A stretch of 64,000 bases of DNA from Novosphingobium sp. SG919 (GTDB lineage: Bacteria; Pseudomonadota; Alphaproteobacteria; Sphingomonadales; Sphingomonadaceae). A program made the position numbers and the translations under genes. Shown here in pieces: positions 26,962 through 35,886 of the stretch. Where the stretch lies: positions 248,001 to 312,000 of the forward strand of contig NZ_JABCNG010000005.1 in the NCBI RefSeq assembly GCF_012932495.1, in the 5' to 3' direction. The notes below the pieces were generated by a model, which saw only the letters and a list, made by a program, of their open reading frames with translations, was not told the DNA's origin and ran no database searches. The first letter of the stretch is position 1. Each line of letters starts with the position of its first letter.

Positions 26962-28392
26962 TCAGGCAGCCCGCCGCACCGCCGCCTGATGCCCCGACAA
27001 TGCGTCCACCCGGAAATGCCCGACGAGATCGGCCATGCGATCGGCCTCCCCCGCCAGGCTCCGCGATGCCGCGGTCGCTTGCTCCACCATCGCCGCGTTC
27101 TGTTGCGTCATCAGGTCCAGTTCGTTCACCGTGGCCTGGATCTGGCGGATATTGCCGGCCTGCGCCCGCGCGCCTTCGGCAATGTTGGCCGCCACGTCGG
27201 CAATCGCCCCCACACGGTTGACGATGCGCTCGAACGTTTCCCCGGTCTGCCCGACCAGCGTAACGCCGCGTTCCACCTGGACCGAGCTTTCGCCGATGAG
27301 CTTCTTGATATCGAGCGCGGCTTCGGCCGATCGCTGGGCAAGCGCGCGCACTTCGTTGGCCACCACGGCAAAGCCGCGCCCGGCGTCACCCGCGCGCGCC
27401 GCCTCGACCCCGGCGTTCAGGGCGAGAAGATTGGTCTGGAACGCGATGCCGTCGATCACCGCGATGATCTTGCCGATTTCCGCGGCAGAGCGGTGGATGT
27501 CGTTCATCGCCTGGACCGCTTCGTCCAGCACGCCGCCACCCTGGCGCGCGTCGCCATGGGCCTGCTGGACGGCAGAATTGAGTTGCGTCGCCTCTTCCGC
27601 CGTGGTGCTCACCGTGCCGGCAAGCGTGGTGATCGAGGCCGAGGCCTCTTCCAGCGAGGCAGCCTGCTGTTCGGTGCGGCGGGCCAGATCGTCTGACGCT
27701 TCGCGGATTTCCTTGGCCCCGGTATCGACCGCGCGCGAGGTTTGCGACACTTCGCCCAGCGCGCTGCTTACCTTCTTGCGCATCGTTTCCAGGTCGTTTT
27801 CCAGCGCGGCATAGGCTTCGGGCAGGCCCGATAGCGCCACGGTGAAATCGCCTTCGGTCATCTTGCGCACGGTGTGCCCCACCTGCGCCACGACGGCCTG
27901 GCGCTTGGCATCTTCCGCCTCGAAATAGGCAGACAGCGCCAATTCCATGTCCATCAGCGCCATTTTCACCAGCGTGGCCACGGCCTTGGCGCGGCTGCGC
28001 CCCATCGCGCCAAGCCCGCGCCCCAGGAACCGCACGATGACTTCATCCAACACCGAGGCATAGGCCCCGATATACCAGCCCGGCGCCAGGCCGATGCGGG
28101 CGTGCACATCGCCGATGCGCTGGGCGCGTTCGGCCAGATTGGTGCCCGGCGCGCCGCTGAACATGCCGCGCCAATGCTCGATCTGCTTGTCGCGCGCATG
28201 GCTCATCGCCTGTCGCGATGAAAAGAATCGCGCAGTGTCGGGCGTGCTTCCGATCCTATCGTAAAGCCGCTCCAGCGCGGGCGGCGCGAGGCTGTCCATC
28301 GCTCCGGCGATCTGGGCAAAGCGCGCCACATCATCCGCAGAAATGTTGAAGAATGCCAGCTTCTGATCGACGTCCTGCTGGGAGAGGGCCAT
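26962..28392 (-). CDS. Soluble globin-coupled methyl-accepting chemotaxis protein
   Basis: 476 residues with no membrane segment. Residues 1 to about 170 are a sensor globin: EHWRGMFSG, then HARIGLAPGWYIGAY with the probable proximal heme His at 97. The C-terminal half is an MCP signalling domain with the canonical tip VEAARAGDAGRGFAVVANE. The architecture is that of HemAT-type oxygen sensors, signalling to CheA from the cytoplasm. AAGGA precedes the ATG at 28392. No che genes are nearby. Confidence 0.9.
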   Translation of the reverse strand: MALSQQDVDQKLAFFNISADDVARFAQIAGAMDSLAPPALERLYDRIGSTPDTARFFSSRQAMSHARDKQIEHWRGMFSGAPGTNLAERAQRIGDVHARIGLAPGWYIGAYASVLDEVIVRFLGRGLGAMGRSRAKAVATLVKMALMDMELALSAYFEAEDAKRQAVVAQVGHTVRKMTEGDFTVALSGLPEAYAALENDLETMRKKVSSALGEVSQTSRAVDTGAKEIREASDDLARRTEQQAASLEEASASITTLAGTVSTTAEEATQLNSAVQQAHGDARQGGGVLDEAVQAMNDIHRSAAEIGKIIAVIDGIAFQTNLLALNAGVEAARAGDAGRGFAVVANEVRALAQRSAEAALDIKKLIGESSVQVERGVTLVGQTGETFERIVNRVGAIADVAANIAEGARAQAGNIRQIQATVNELDLMTQQNAAMVEQATAASRSLAGEADRMADLVGHFRVDALSGHQAAVRRAA

Positions 28393-28504
28393 GAGGTTTC
28401 CTTGACGGTATGAACGGCCAAGGGATACCGGCTTTGGTTCAATAGCGCGAAAACACCCACTAGGGGATCATCCGCAATCCCGTGCCTGCTGCGCCGCACC
28501 AACG

Positions 28505-28536
28505 AAAAGGGGCGGAAGTCGCATCGACCCCGCCCC
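28505..28536 (-). terminator. Rho-independent terminator of dnaN
   Basis: On the minus strand GGGGCGG (28530-28536) pairs with CCGCCCC (28509-28515) and is followed by TTTTCG. It lies about 33 bp beyond the dnaN stop. Confidence 0.7.
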
Positions 28537-28568
28537 ATTCGCGTTCCATCGGCAACACGCCGCGCCGG

Positions 28569-29687
28569 TTACACCCGCATGGGCATCAGCACATAGAGCG
28601 CGGGAGACTTGTCGTCCTTGCGGATCAGCGTGGGCGCGCCGGCATCGGCCAGGTGCAATTCCACCGTGTCGCCATCGATCTGGCTGAGGATGTCCTTGAG
28701 GTAATTGGCGTTGAAGCCGATCTCGAAACCTTGGGCGGTATAGTCTGCCGGCAGTTCTTCGGCAGCGGTGCCGTTGTCAGGGCTGGTAACGGACAACGTC
28801 ACGCGGTCGGTTTCCAGCGCCATCTTCACCGCGCGGGTCTTTTCCGTGGCGATCGTCGCCACGCGATCGACGCCTTCGTAGAAGCTGCGCGGATCAAGCT
28901 TGAGCAGCTTGTCGTTGGCGGTGGGAATGACCCGGCTGTAATCGGGGAACGTGCCGTCGATCAGCTTGCTGGTCAGCACCACGCCGTGCTCACCGCCCAG
29001 GGTAAAGCGCACCTTGCTGGCCGAAAGATCAAGCAGCACGTTGGTATCGAGCACTTCTTCCAGCAGCTTGCGCAGTTCGCCCACGCATTTGCGCGGCACG
29101 ATCACATCGGGCATGCCCTCGGCACCCTCGGGGCGCGACAGGGTGTAGCGCGCCAGGCGGTGCCCGTCGGTGGCAGCAGCCTTGAGCACGTCGTCGGCCA
29201 CGTGGAAAAAGATCCCGTTGAGGTAATACCGGGTTTCCTCGGTCGAGATGGCAAAGCGCGTGCGGTCGATCAGTTCGGCCAGCGTGCGCGCGGGAATTTC
29301 GAAGCTGGTCGGCAGATCGCCTTCCACGATCATCGGGAAATCGTCGCGCGGCAGCGTGGGTAGCTGGAAGCGGCTGCGCCCGGCCTTCACGATCATGCGG
29401 TTGTCGCTGGTCTCCAGGCTGACCTGCGAGCCATCGGGCAGCTTGCGCGCGATGTCGAACAGCAAGTGGGCCGAAACGGTGATGGCACCGGCGCCTTCCA
29501 CCGAAACGGCCGGCATCGATTCGACGATCTGCAGATCAAGGTCGGTCGCCATCAGGCGCACCGAATTGTTGGCCGAAGCCTCGATCAGCACGTTGGAGAG
29601 AATGGGAATGGTGTTGCGGCGTTCGACAACCGACTGGACGTGGGACAGGCAGCGCAGAAGAGTCGCGCGTTCGATGGTCGCCTTCAT
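28569..29687 (-). CDS. dnaN: DNA polymerase III beta sliding clamp
   Basis: 372 residues, the normal length. The N-terminus MKATIERATLLRCLSHVQSV and internal ERRNTIPILSNVLIEA are characteristic, and the three-clamp-domain pattern continues to a C-terminal YVLMPMRV. It forms the ring that tethers polymerase III to DNA. As in many alphaproteobacteria it is not next to dnaA. A DnaA-box-like site lies about 205 bp upstream. Confidence 0.97.
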   Translation of the reverse strand: MKATIERATLLRCLSHVQSVVERRNTIPILSNVLIEASANNSVRLMATDLDLQIVESMPAVSVEGAGAITVSAHLLFDIARKLPDGSQVSLETSDNRMIVKAGRSRFQLPTLPRDDFPMIVEGDLPTSFEIPARTLAELIDRTRFAISTEETRYYLNGIFFHVADDVLKAAATDGHRLARYTLSRPEGAEGMPDVIVPRKCVGELRKLLEEVLDTNVLLDLSASKVRFTLGGEHGVVLTSKLIDGTFPDYSRVIPTANDKLLKLDPRSFYEGVDRVATIATEKTRAVKMALETDRVTLSVTSPDNGTAAEELPADYTAQGFEIGFNANYLKDILSQIDGDTVELHLADAGAPTLIRKDDKSPALYVLMPMRV

Positions 29688-29890
29688 TCTCGTCTCGATC
29701 CCCAGTCTCGTTTACCCAGCCCGTTCAGACAGAATCTGACCCAGGCCGGACTGGACGGACAGGCGCCGTCCGGGTTGGCTGCACGCACAAAGGCCATGGA
29801 ATCACAGCCCGCAGCGTTGCGTTTCGGACCACCTTTCTTAGCGTGGCGTGCCCCTTGGGCAAGGCTCGCCTTGCCTGCCCCCCGTGAAAC

Positions 29891-29899
29891 TGTGCATAA
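29891..29899 (-). promoter_or_regulatory. DnaA-box match upstream of dnaN
   Basis: TTATGCACA on the minus strand fits TTATNCACA exactly. It lies in the dnaN upstream region, about 205 bp before the start. A single box can occur by chance, so its role in dnaN control is tentative. Confidence 0.35.
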
Positions 29900-29929
29900 A
29901 TGGCCCGAAAACTCGAAAAAATCGTGGTT

Positions 29930-30460
29930 TCAGTCCAGATCGCGCTGCCCGTCGAACATCAGCGCGGTGGCCACGATCCAGCCGGTGATCAATTCCCACC
30001 CTTGCGCGGTCACGCTGGCCGGGGGCTTGCCGGCCTTGTCCAGCGCCTCGCCCACGATGCGCAAGTCGCCCTGCGTCACCTTGTCGGCCGGGTTGTTGGT
30101 GTTGCCCGGCCCGATATCGAGCGCCTGGTCGATCAGGCCCGAACGAATGCCCAGCGCCGCCAGCCGACCGTCAAGGGCGTCGCGACCCATGCGCCCCCAG
30201 GTATAGCTGAAATACGCCTCGCGCTGCTTGTCGTTGAGCAACTGGTCGGCGGCGCAAGCATCGGTGATGGCGCGCAGATCGGCCTGGGTGGCGTTGGCAG
30301 TGGGCGTGCCGGGCACCAGGATCGCATCGGCCACGCGGATATCCAGCCCCTCGGGCGCGGCCTTCACGCCGCAGGCCAGCGTCTCGGGCGGGCGCGCGCC
30401 GGCCGGCCATGGCACGCTCAGCGCCACGGCGGCCAGCGCCATCATCCACCCGGCTCGCAT
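29930..30460 (-). CDS. Hypothetical secreted protein coupled to fabG
   Basis: 176 residues with a signal peptide (MMALAAVALSVPWPAGARP) and a single cysteine pair (C30, C69). The mature part is globular with no motif I recognise. Its ATG overlaps the fabG stop (TGATG), so it is translated from the fabG transcript. The ends read TLACGVKAAPEGLDIRVAD and GWIVATALMFDGQRDLD. Function unknown; the export signal suggests a periplasmic role. Confidence 0.75.
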   Translation of the reverse strand: MRAGWMMALAAVALSVPWPAGARPPETLACGVKAAPEGLDIRVADAILVPGTPTANATQADLRAITDACAADQLLNDKQREAYFSYTWGRMGRDALDGRLAALGIRSGLIDQALDIGPGNTNNPADKVTQGDLRIVGEALDKAGKPPASVTAQGWELITGWIVATALMFDGQRDLD

Positions 30461-31224
30461 CAGGCGAACATCGCCATGCCGCCGTTCACATGCAGCGTCT
30501 GACCGGTCATGTAGCCGGCTTCCTTGCTGGCCAGATAGGCCACCGCCGCGCCGATGTCCTGGCCTTCGCCCATGCGGCCCATGGGAATGCGGCCGTTGAG
30601 CGCGTCCTTCTGCGCATCGGGCAGCACGTCGGTCATCGCGGTGCGGATGAAGCCGGGCGCCACGCAGTTGACCGTCACATTGCGGCTGGCCAGTTCCTGC
30701 GCCAGGCTCTTGGACATGCCCACCAGGCCCGCCTTGGCAGCGGCATAGTTGATCTGGCCCGGATTGCCCGTCGCCCCCACCACGCTGGTAACCGAGATGA
30801 TGCGGCCAAAGCGTGCTTTCATCATCGGCTTGGTGGCGGCGCGCATCAGGCGGAACGCGGCTTCAAGGTTGACGCGGATCACCGCATCCCATTCCTCGTC
30901 CTTCATCCGCATCGCCAGGTTGTCACGCGTGATGCCGGCATTGTTGACCAGGATGTCGATCTTGCCCAGCGTGTCGAGCGCGGCGGGAACCAGGCGTTCC
31001 ACCTGCTCGGCGTTGGACAGGTCGCAGGTCACCTCGACATGGTCGTGGCCATAAGTGTCGTTCAGTTCTTCGCGAAACGCCCGCAGCTTGGCCGGGTTGG
31101 TGCCCGAAAGCGCCAGGCGCGCGCCCTGGCGGGCCAGCGCATGGCTGATCGCCGAACCGATGCCACCGGCCGCGCCGGTCACCAGGGCGGTCATGCCGGT
31201 CAGGTCAAAAAGACGGTTTTCCAT
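30460..31224 (-). CDS. fabG: 3-oxoacyl-ACP reductase FabG
   Basis: 254 residues from the ATG at 31224. This is a classical SDR: cofactor motif TGAAGGIGSAI, NNAG (NNAGITRDNLAMRMKDEEWD), the catalytic Ser-Tyr-Lys in SVTSVVGATGNPGQINYAAAK and the C-terminal TGQTLHVNGGM. The NLAMRMKDEEWD block is specific to FabG. It reduces beta-ketoacyl-ACP in fatty acid synthesis. fabD lies upstream on the same strand, confirming the pathway. Confidence 0.95.
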   Translation of the reverse strand: MENRLFDLTGMTALVTGAAGGIGSAISHALARQGARLALSGTNPAKLRAFREELNDTYGHDHVEVTCDLSNAEQVERLVPAALDTLGKIDILVNNAGITRDNLAMRMKDEEWDAVIRVNLEAAFRLMRAATKPMMKARFGRIISVTSVVGATGNPGQINYAAAKAGLVGMSKSLAQELASRNVTVNCVAPGFIRTAMTDVLPDAQKDALNGRIPMGRMGEGQDIGAAVAYLASKEAGYMTGQTLHVNGGMAMFA

Positions 31225-31272
31225 AAACTTGGCTCCACAATATGCTGGCCGCCGGTCCTGTTCACCGTCGCC

Positions 31273-31347
31273 CCGGATCGAATCCGGAGCCCTGCGCCAC
31301 GTGGCGGGCACGGTGGACCCAAGCGGGACCCCGGATCAAGTCCGGGG
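31273..31347. repeat. Two CCGGAT-type palindromes between fabD and fabG
   Basis: CCGGATcgaATCCGG at 31273-31287 and CCCCGGAtcaagTCCGGGG at 31329-31347. A related palindrome lies at 58831-58853. They resemble the short dispersed palindromes of many alphaproteobacteria and could influence fabD-fabG mRNA processing. Confidence 0.65.
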
Positions 31348-31375
31348 TGATGAAGGGATGGACGAAGAAGCGGTT

Positions 31376-32314
31376 TCAGAGGTCTTTCGCCAGGGCCTCG
31401 ATATCGGCCATGGTGATCACGCTGGTGACGGAAAGGTCTGCGCCGGCCGAGCGGGTGATCATCGGGGCAAGGACTTTGCCGCCCAGTTCCACGAAGCGTT
31501 CGACGCCCGCTTCCTTCATCGCGATCGCGCTTTCGCGCCAGCGCACGCGGCCGGTCACCTGCTCCACCAGCAACTGCTGCACTTGCGCCGGATCGGTGAC
31601 GATCGCGGCGGTCACGTTGGCGAACAGCGGCACGCGGAAAGCCTGGGGCGGCGTGGCGGCCAGCGCATCGGCCATGGCATCGGCCGCGGGCTGCATCAGT
31701 GGGCAGTGGAACGGCGCGGAAACCGGCAGCAGCACGCCGCGCTTGATGCCGTGCTCCTTGACCAGCGCCACCGCGCGCTCGATCGCTTCGCGATGGCCCG
31801 ACAGCACGACCTGGGTGGGATCGTTGTCATTGGCGACGGTGCAGACCTGGCCTTGCGCCGCAGCTTCCGCCAGCGCCGTCGCCTTGTCGATATCGGCCCC
31901 CAGCAGCGCGCACATCGCGCCTTCACCCACCGGCACGGCGGCCTGCATCGATTGGCCGCGCAGCTTGAGCAGGCGCGCGGTATCGGCCAGCGAAAAGGCC
32001 CCGGCAGCGCAAAGCGCGGTATATTCGCCCAGGCTGTGGCCGGCCACGAAATCGGCCTTGTCGGCCAGGGAAATGCCGCCTTCCCTTTCCAGCACGCGCA
32101 GCACGGCAATGGCATGAGCCATGATCGCCGGCTGGGCATTCTCGGTCAGCGTCAGCGCGTCGTCGGGGCCCTGCGTCATGATCTGGAACAGCTTCTGGCC
32201 GACCGCGTCGTCCACTTCCTCGAACACTTCGCGCGCGGCGGCACTGGCGGCGGCGAGTTCGGCGCCCATGCCCACCTTCTGGCTGCCCTGCCCCGGAAAA
32301 ACGAATGCCCGCAT
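31376..32314 (-). CDS. fabD: Malonyl-CoA:ACP transacylase FabD
   Basis: 312 residues. FPGQGSQKVGMG at the N-terminus, the nucleophile elbow GHSLGEYTAL and the catalytic His in SAPFHCPLM are all present. It loads malonyl groups onto ACP. The ATG at 32314 follows AGGAGG by 8 bases, a strong ribosome binding site. It precedes fabG by 151 bp on the same strand. Confidence 0.96.
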   Translation of the reverse strand: MRAFVFPGQGSQKVGMGAELAAASAAAREVFEEVDDAVGQKLFQIMTQGPDDALTLTENAQPAIMAHAIAVLRVLEREGGISLADKADFVAGHSLGEYTALCAAGAFSLADTARLLKLRGQSMQAAVPVGEGAMCALLGADIDKATALAEAAAQGQVCTVANDNDPTQVVLSGHREAIERAVALVKEHGIKRGVLLPVSAPFHCPLMQPAADAMADALAATPPQAFRVPLFANVTAAIVTDPAQVQQLLVEQVTGRVRWRESAIAMKEAGVERFVELGGKVLAPMITRSAGADLSVTSVITMADIEALAKDL

Positions 32315-32346
32315 TGTTCAAAGCCTCCTGAAAACTGGCGCGCGCC

Positions 32347-33180
32347 CTATTGACCCTGCGGGGTTCCTGCAAGCCCGAACGGCACGATGCGATTGTCGGC
32401 GTCGTGCCCGATCTGGGCCCGGCCCAGGTATGGCAGGCCGGCGCGCGCGCACCAGTGGCGCGCCATCTCTTCCACGGAAATGCCAAAAGGCCTATCGTTT
32501 TCAGGCACCTGGGTTACCCGGCCAAGCCGCAGCCCGGCCGCCTTCCCGGCTGCTAGGCCCGCCGTGACGTGGAACAGCAGGCGATCGACGGCATAGTCGT
32601 ATTCGCTCACTTCCTCCACCATCACCACGTGCCCGGCCAGATCGGGCATGACCGGCGTGCCCATGATCATCGCCAGGGTCATGAGGTTGAACGCCACGGC
32701 CGGCACAGCGCCATCGAGCGAAGGTTCCAACCCGCAAACCTCGCCGCCCAGCCAGGCGAGCGTGCGCCGCACCGCCGCCTCGCCGCCTTCGCGGCGCACG
32801 TCCACCGGCATCGGCGCGTGAACCGGCCGGCCGATGCCCGCGCGATACAGCGCCGCCAGCATCACCCCGCCGTCGGAATAGCCAAGATAGGCCTTCCCGC
32901 GCGCGGCTGGTCCCAGCAGCCCGAGCGCATCCTGCGCAATCCGCCCCGCGCCATAGCCGCCGCGCGCAAACCACACCGCGTCAAAGCCGGGATCACTGGC
33001 GCATTCCACGAAAGCGGCCAGGCGCAGCGCATCCGGCCCGGCAAAATGCCCTTCCTGGGCAAAGCACTGGTCGTGAAAGACGATTTCCACGCCGGGATGA
33101 TCCTGCGCCAAGGCGGCCACGCGCACGGCATCGTCGCGGTCAAACGGGGTGGACGGGGCACAGACGGCAACGCGCAACAT
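32347..33180 (-). CDS. LD-carboxypeptidase (peptidase S66 family)
   Basis: 277 residues from the ATG at 33180. The S66 catalytic residues are visible: Ser in YLGYSDGGVML, Glu in VEEVSEYDYAVDR and His in AQIGHDADN. The family cleaves the terminal D-Ala from murein tetrapeptides in cell-wall recycling. No signal peptide, consistent with a cytoplasmic LdcA-type enzyme. It is divergent from an Mpl/MurC-like ligase, the next step of recycling. Confidence 0.88.
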   Translation of the reverse strand: MLRVAVCAPSTPFDRDDAVRVAALAQDHPGVEIVFHDQCFAQEGHFAGPDALRLAAFVECASDPGFDAVWFARGGYGAGRIAQDALGLLGPAARGKAYLGYSDGGVMLAALYRAGIGRPVHAPMPVDVRREGGEAAVRRTLAWLGGEVCGLEPSLDGAVPAVAFNLMTLAMIMGTPVMPDLAGHVVMVEEVSEYDYAVDRLLFHVTAGLAAGKAAGLRLGRVTQVPENDRPFGISVEEMARHWCARAGLPYLGRAQIGHDADNRIVPFGLAGTPQGQ

Positions 33181-33600
33181 AGCGGCTGTGTTAGGCCGTG
33201 CCGGGGCCTTCGTCCATCGCACTTGGTTAAGCAGATATTGCCCGAATACTTAGGGCGCGCGTTTCGGGAAAGGTTTTCGGGCCTGCCGCGTTGAGCGGAT
33301 GACAGGGCCGAACGGGCACGCTGGACATGCAGCGTGGGCCGCTCCGGTGCTGTCGCCCCTTGCGCCTTTGCAATCGGGCGAAGGGCCGAAGATGGCTTGG
33401 CCGAACTTGTGCTCTCCACGGGGAGCCTGGCTCCGGTCTCGCCATTTTCCGGCCCGGACCCGGTCCTGGTGAAAGGGCCTGGCCGAACGATGCCGTCCAC
33501 CCTGGCATTCGCTCCGGCCAGCCCTTTCCACCGCCAGCCCCCAATCGCCAGCCCCAAGCAATCTTGCCTCGGCGGCCATTTTCTGTAGTGCCTTGGCGCC
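33181..33600. other. 420-bp gene-poor divergent region
   Basis: No convincing gene is seen. The stretch holds promoters for both flanking divergent genes and several short inverted GC-rich segments, but no recognisable RNA family or clear hairpin-plus-T-run. Unusually long for this dense genome. Confidence 0.4.
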
Positions 33601-35031
33601 ATGGCCCACACCGTTTCCGCGCCCGATGATGCGCTTGTTGCCCACCCCTGGTTCTTTTGCGGCATCGGCGGATCGGGCATGTTGCCCCTGGCGCTGATCC
33701 TGAAAGGCGCCGGCGCGCAAGTGGCCGGGTCGGATCGCAGCCGCGACCAGGGCCGTACGCCGGAAAAGTTCGCCTGGCTGGAAAGCCTGGGCTTTGCCCT
33801 GTTCCCGCAGGATGGCAGCGGCATCACCTCGGCCAACCAGGCGCTGGTTGCCTCCGCCGCGGTGGAAGACACCGTGCCCGAAGTGGTGCGCGCGCGTGAC
33901 CTGGGCTGTCCGCGCTTCACCCGCGCGCAATTGCTCGCGCGCCTGTTCAACGCCGCACCGGTGGGCATTGCCGTGGGCGGCACCAGCGGCAAATCGACCG
34001 TCACCGGCATGATCGGCTGGATCCTCACCGCCACCGGCCGCGATCCCACGATCATGAACGGCGCGGTGATGAAGAACTTCGCCACGCCCGATGCGCCGTT
34101 CGCCTCGGCGCGGGTTGGCCAGGGTGACTTGTTCGTTTCGGAAGTGGATGAAAGCGACGGTTCGATCGCGCTCTATCGCCCGCAGATCGCCGTGCTCAAC
34201 AATGTCAGCCTCGATCACAAGAGCCTGGAAGAATTGCGCGATCTGTTTGGCAATTTCCTGGCCGCGGCGGCCGTGGCGGTGATCAACGCCGATGACGCGG
34301 AAAGCACGGGCCTGCGCCATCGTGCCCACGCGGCGCTCACCTTCGGCTTTGCCGAAAGCGCCACGATCGGTGTGGTGCCCGGCAGCGTGGCCGAAAGCCC
34401 CACCGGCATTTCAGGCACGGTGATCGACCGGCGCGATGGCGCGCAATATCCACTCACCCTCGCCGTGCCGGGCCGCCACAACCTCGCCAATGCCCTGGCC
34501 GCGCTGGCCGCCGCCAGTGCCGCCGGCCTGCCCTTGGCCGAGGCCGTGGCAGCGCTTGCCGGCTATGCCGGGCTTGCTCGCCGGTTCGATATCGTCGGCA
34601 CCAGCGCCAGCGGCGTGACGGTGATCGACGATTTCGGCCACAACCCGGAAAAGGTGGCCGCCACGCTCGCCACGCTCAAGGCGCATCCGGGCCGCGTGCT
34701 CGCGCTGTTCCAGCCGCACGGCTATGGCCCGCTGCGCCAGATGGGTGCGGAATTGGCCGAAGTCCTGGCTACCCGGCTCGGGCCGGATGACCAGGTTATC
34801 CTCACCGACCCGGTCTATTTCGGCGGCACGGTGGATCGCACGATGGGTTCCGAACGGATCGTCGCCTTGATCAACGGGCAAGGTGGCCGGGCCGAGCACG
34901 TCGGCCAGCGCGGCGAGGCAGGCGAAAGGCTCGTCGCCCTCGCCCGCCCCAGTGACCGGATCGTGATCATGGGTGCGCGCGACGATACCCTCTCGGCGTT
35001 CGCGCGCGATGTGCTGGCCAGCCTTCCCTGA
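33601..35031 (+). CDS. Mur ligase family protein (Mpl/MurC-like)
   Basis: 476 residues with the three Mur-ligase domains: FFCGIGGSGMLPLA (UDP-binding), the ATP P-loop GGTSGKSTVTGMIGW and NNVSLDHKSLEE in the central domain, and VIDDFGHNPEKV in the C-terminal domain. The P-loop reads TSGKST rather than the THGKTTT usual in MurC and Mpl. Context with an LD-carboxypeptidase favours a recycling ligase that attaches recovered peptide to UDP-MurNAc (Mpl role). MurC itself cannot be excluded from sequence alone, although murC normally sits in the division cluster. Confidence 0.8.
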   Translation: MAHTVSAPDDALVAHPWFFCGIGGSGMLPLALILKGAGAQVAGSDRSRDQGRTPEKFAWLESLGFALFPQDGSGITSANQALVASAAVEDTVPEVVRARDLGCPRFTRAQLLARLFNAAPVGIAVGGTSGKSTVTGMIGWILTATGRDPTIMNGAVMKNFATPDAPFASARVGQGDLFVSEVDESDGSIALYRPQIAVLNNVSLDHKSLEELRDLFGNFLAAAAVAVINADDAESTGLRHRAHAALTFGFAESATIGVVPGSVAESPTGISGTVIDRRDGAQYPLTLAVPGRHNLANALAALAAASAAGLPLAEAVAALAGYAGLARRFDIVGTSASGVTVIDDFGHNPEKVAATLATLKAHPGRVLALFQPHGYGPLRQMGAELAEVLATRLGPDDQVILTDPVYFGGTVDRTMGSERIVALINGQGGRAEHVGQRGEAGERLVALARPSDRIVIMGARDDTLSAFARDVLASLP

Positions 35032-35040
35032 CCAGCCCTC

Positions 35041-35586
35041 TCACGCCAGCTTCTTTTCCAGCATGACCAGGTGCGGATCGCCCTCTACCCCGTGGGCGAT
35101 GAAACCATAGTCCTTTTCCAGGTCGATCGCGGCCTGGTTGGCGCGGTCCTCGATGGCGATCACGCGGTCCAGTCCGCGGCGCTCGCCTTCATGGGCCAGC
35201 AGATCGAGCATGGCCCAGCCCACGCCCTGCCCGCGAAAGTCGCCGCGCACCGAAACCGCCACTTCGCCGGTGTCCATCGCGGCGTCGCACGCCAGCATGC
35301 CCGAAGCGACAAGGTCGCCGCTCGCCTGGTCGAACGCGAGGAAGCTTTCGGTGCGCCAGTGGTCCACCCGCGTCAGCGGCAAAAGACGCTGGTGATCGAG
35401 ATGCCCCGCCGCCGCCAGGAAGCGGAAACGCCGGTCTTCGGGCAACACAGCATCAAAGAACGCGGCCAGCGCGTCTTCGTCTTCGGCAAAGGCCTGGCGC
35501 ACGCTCAGCGTCACGCCATGGCGGGTGACGACCGTGGCCGCGCGGGCCAAGGCGGCCAGGGTGGGTGGGGTTTGGGTGGCAGTCAT
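35041..35586 (-). CDS. GNAT family N-acetyltransferase
   Basis: 181 residues from the ATG at 35586 (GGGAG upstream). The acetyl-CoA binding motif RGDFRGQGVGWAML and the following helix place it in the GNAT fold. The N-terminal block FFDAVLPEDRRFRF resembles the acetyltransferase domain fused to some acyl-CoA ligases. The substrate is unknown. It converges on the Mur-ligase gene with a 9-bp gap. Confidence 0.85.
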   Translation of the reverse strand: MTATQTPPTLAALARAATVVTRHGVTLSVRQAFAEDEDALAAFFDAVLPEDRRFRFLAAAGHLDHQRLLPLTRVDHWRTESFLAFDQASGDLVASGMLACDAAMDTGEVAVSVRGDFRGQGVGWAMLDLLAHEGERRGLDRVIAIEDRANQAAIDLEKDYGFIAHGVEGDPHLVMLEKKLA

Positions 35587-35619
35587 CGCGGCATCTCCCG
35601 TCGGCAGGAATTGATGCAT

Positions 35620-35886
35620 CGCAGCTAGCCGCGTTTCGCCCCCCGGACCTTGACCTTGCGCAAAGCGGGCGTTTGCAAAACACGCGGTTTTGCTTGCATT
35701 TCACAAGGGGCAGGCCTAAGCGCGCGGTGTTCTGCCGGCCCTGCCGGAAGAATGCCTGCGCGGGCATCCGGCCCGCACGGGCGGATCGGCCCTTTTGGCC
35801 CATCATCCTGCATGGGGCAGGTGGTGGAGAAAAGACCGGCGGACCCAACCGCCTGGCCGGAAACATCGATACTAGGAAGACTTTCC
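35620..35886 (+). promoter_or_regulatory. rpsA upstream/leader region
   Basis: 267 bp between the GNAT gene and rpsA. A possible promoter includes TTGCAT near 35691, about 20 bp before CCTAAG. The remaining leader of over 150 bp is GC-rich and could fold, as expected for an autoregulated ribosomal protein gene. No specific motif was recognised. Confidence 0.35.

Noticed and set aside
33334..33588. 84-codon plus-strand gene in the LdcA/Mur-ligase intergenic region
   Set aside because: No ribosome binding site, no motif, and alternate frames are equally open.
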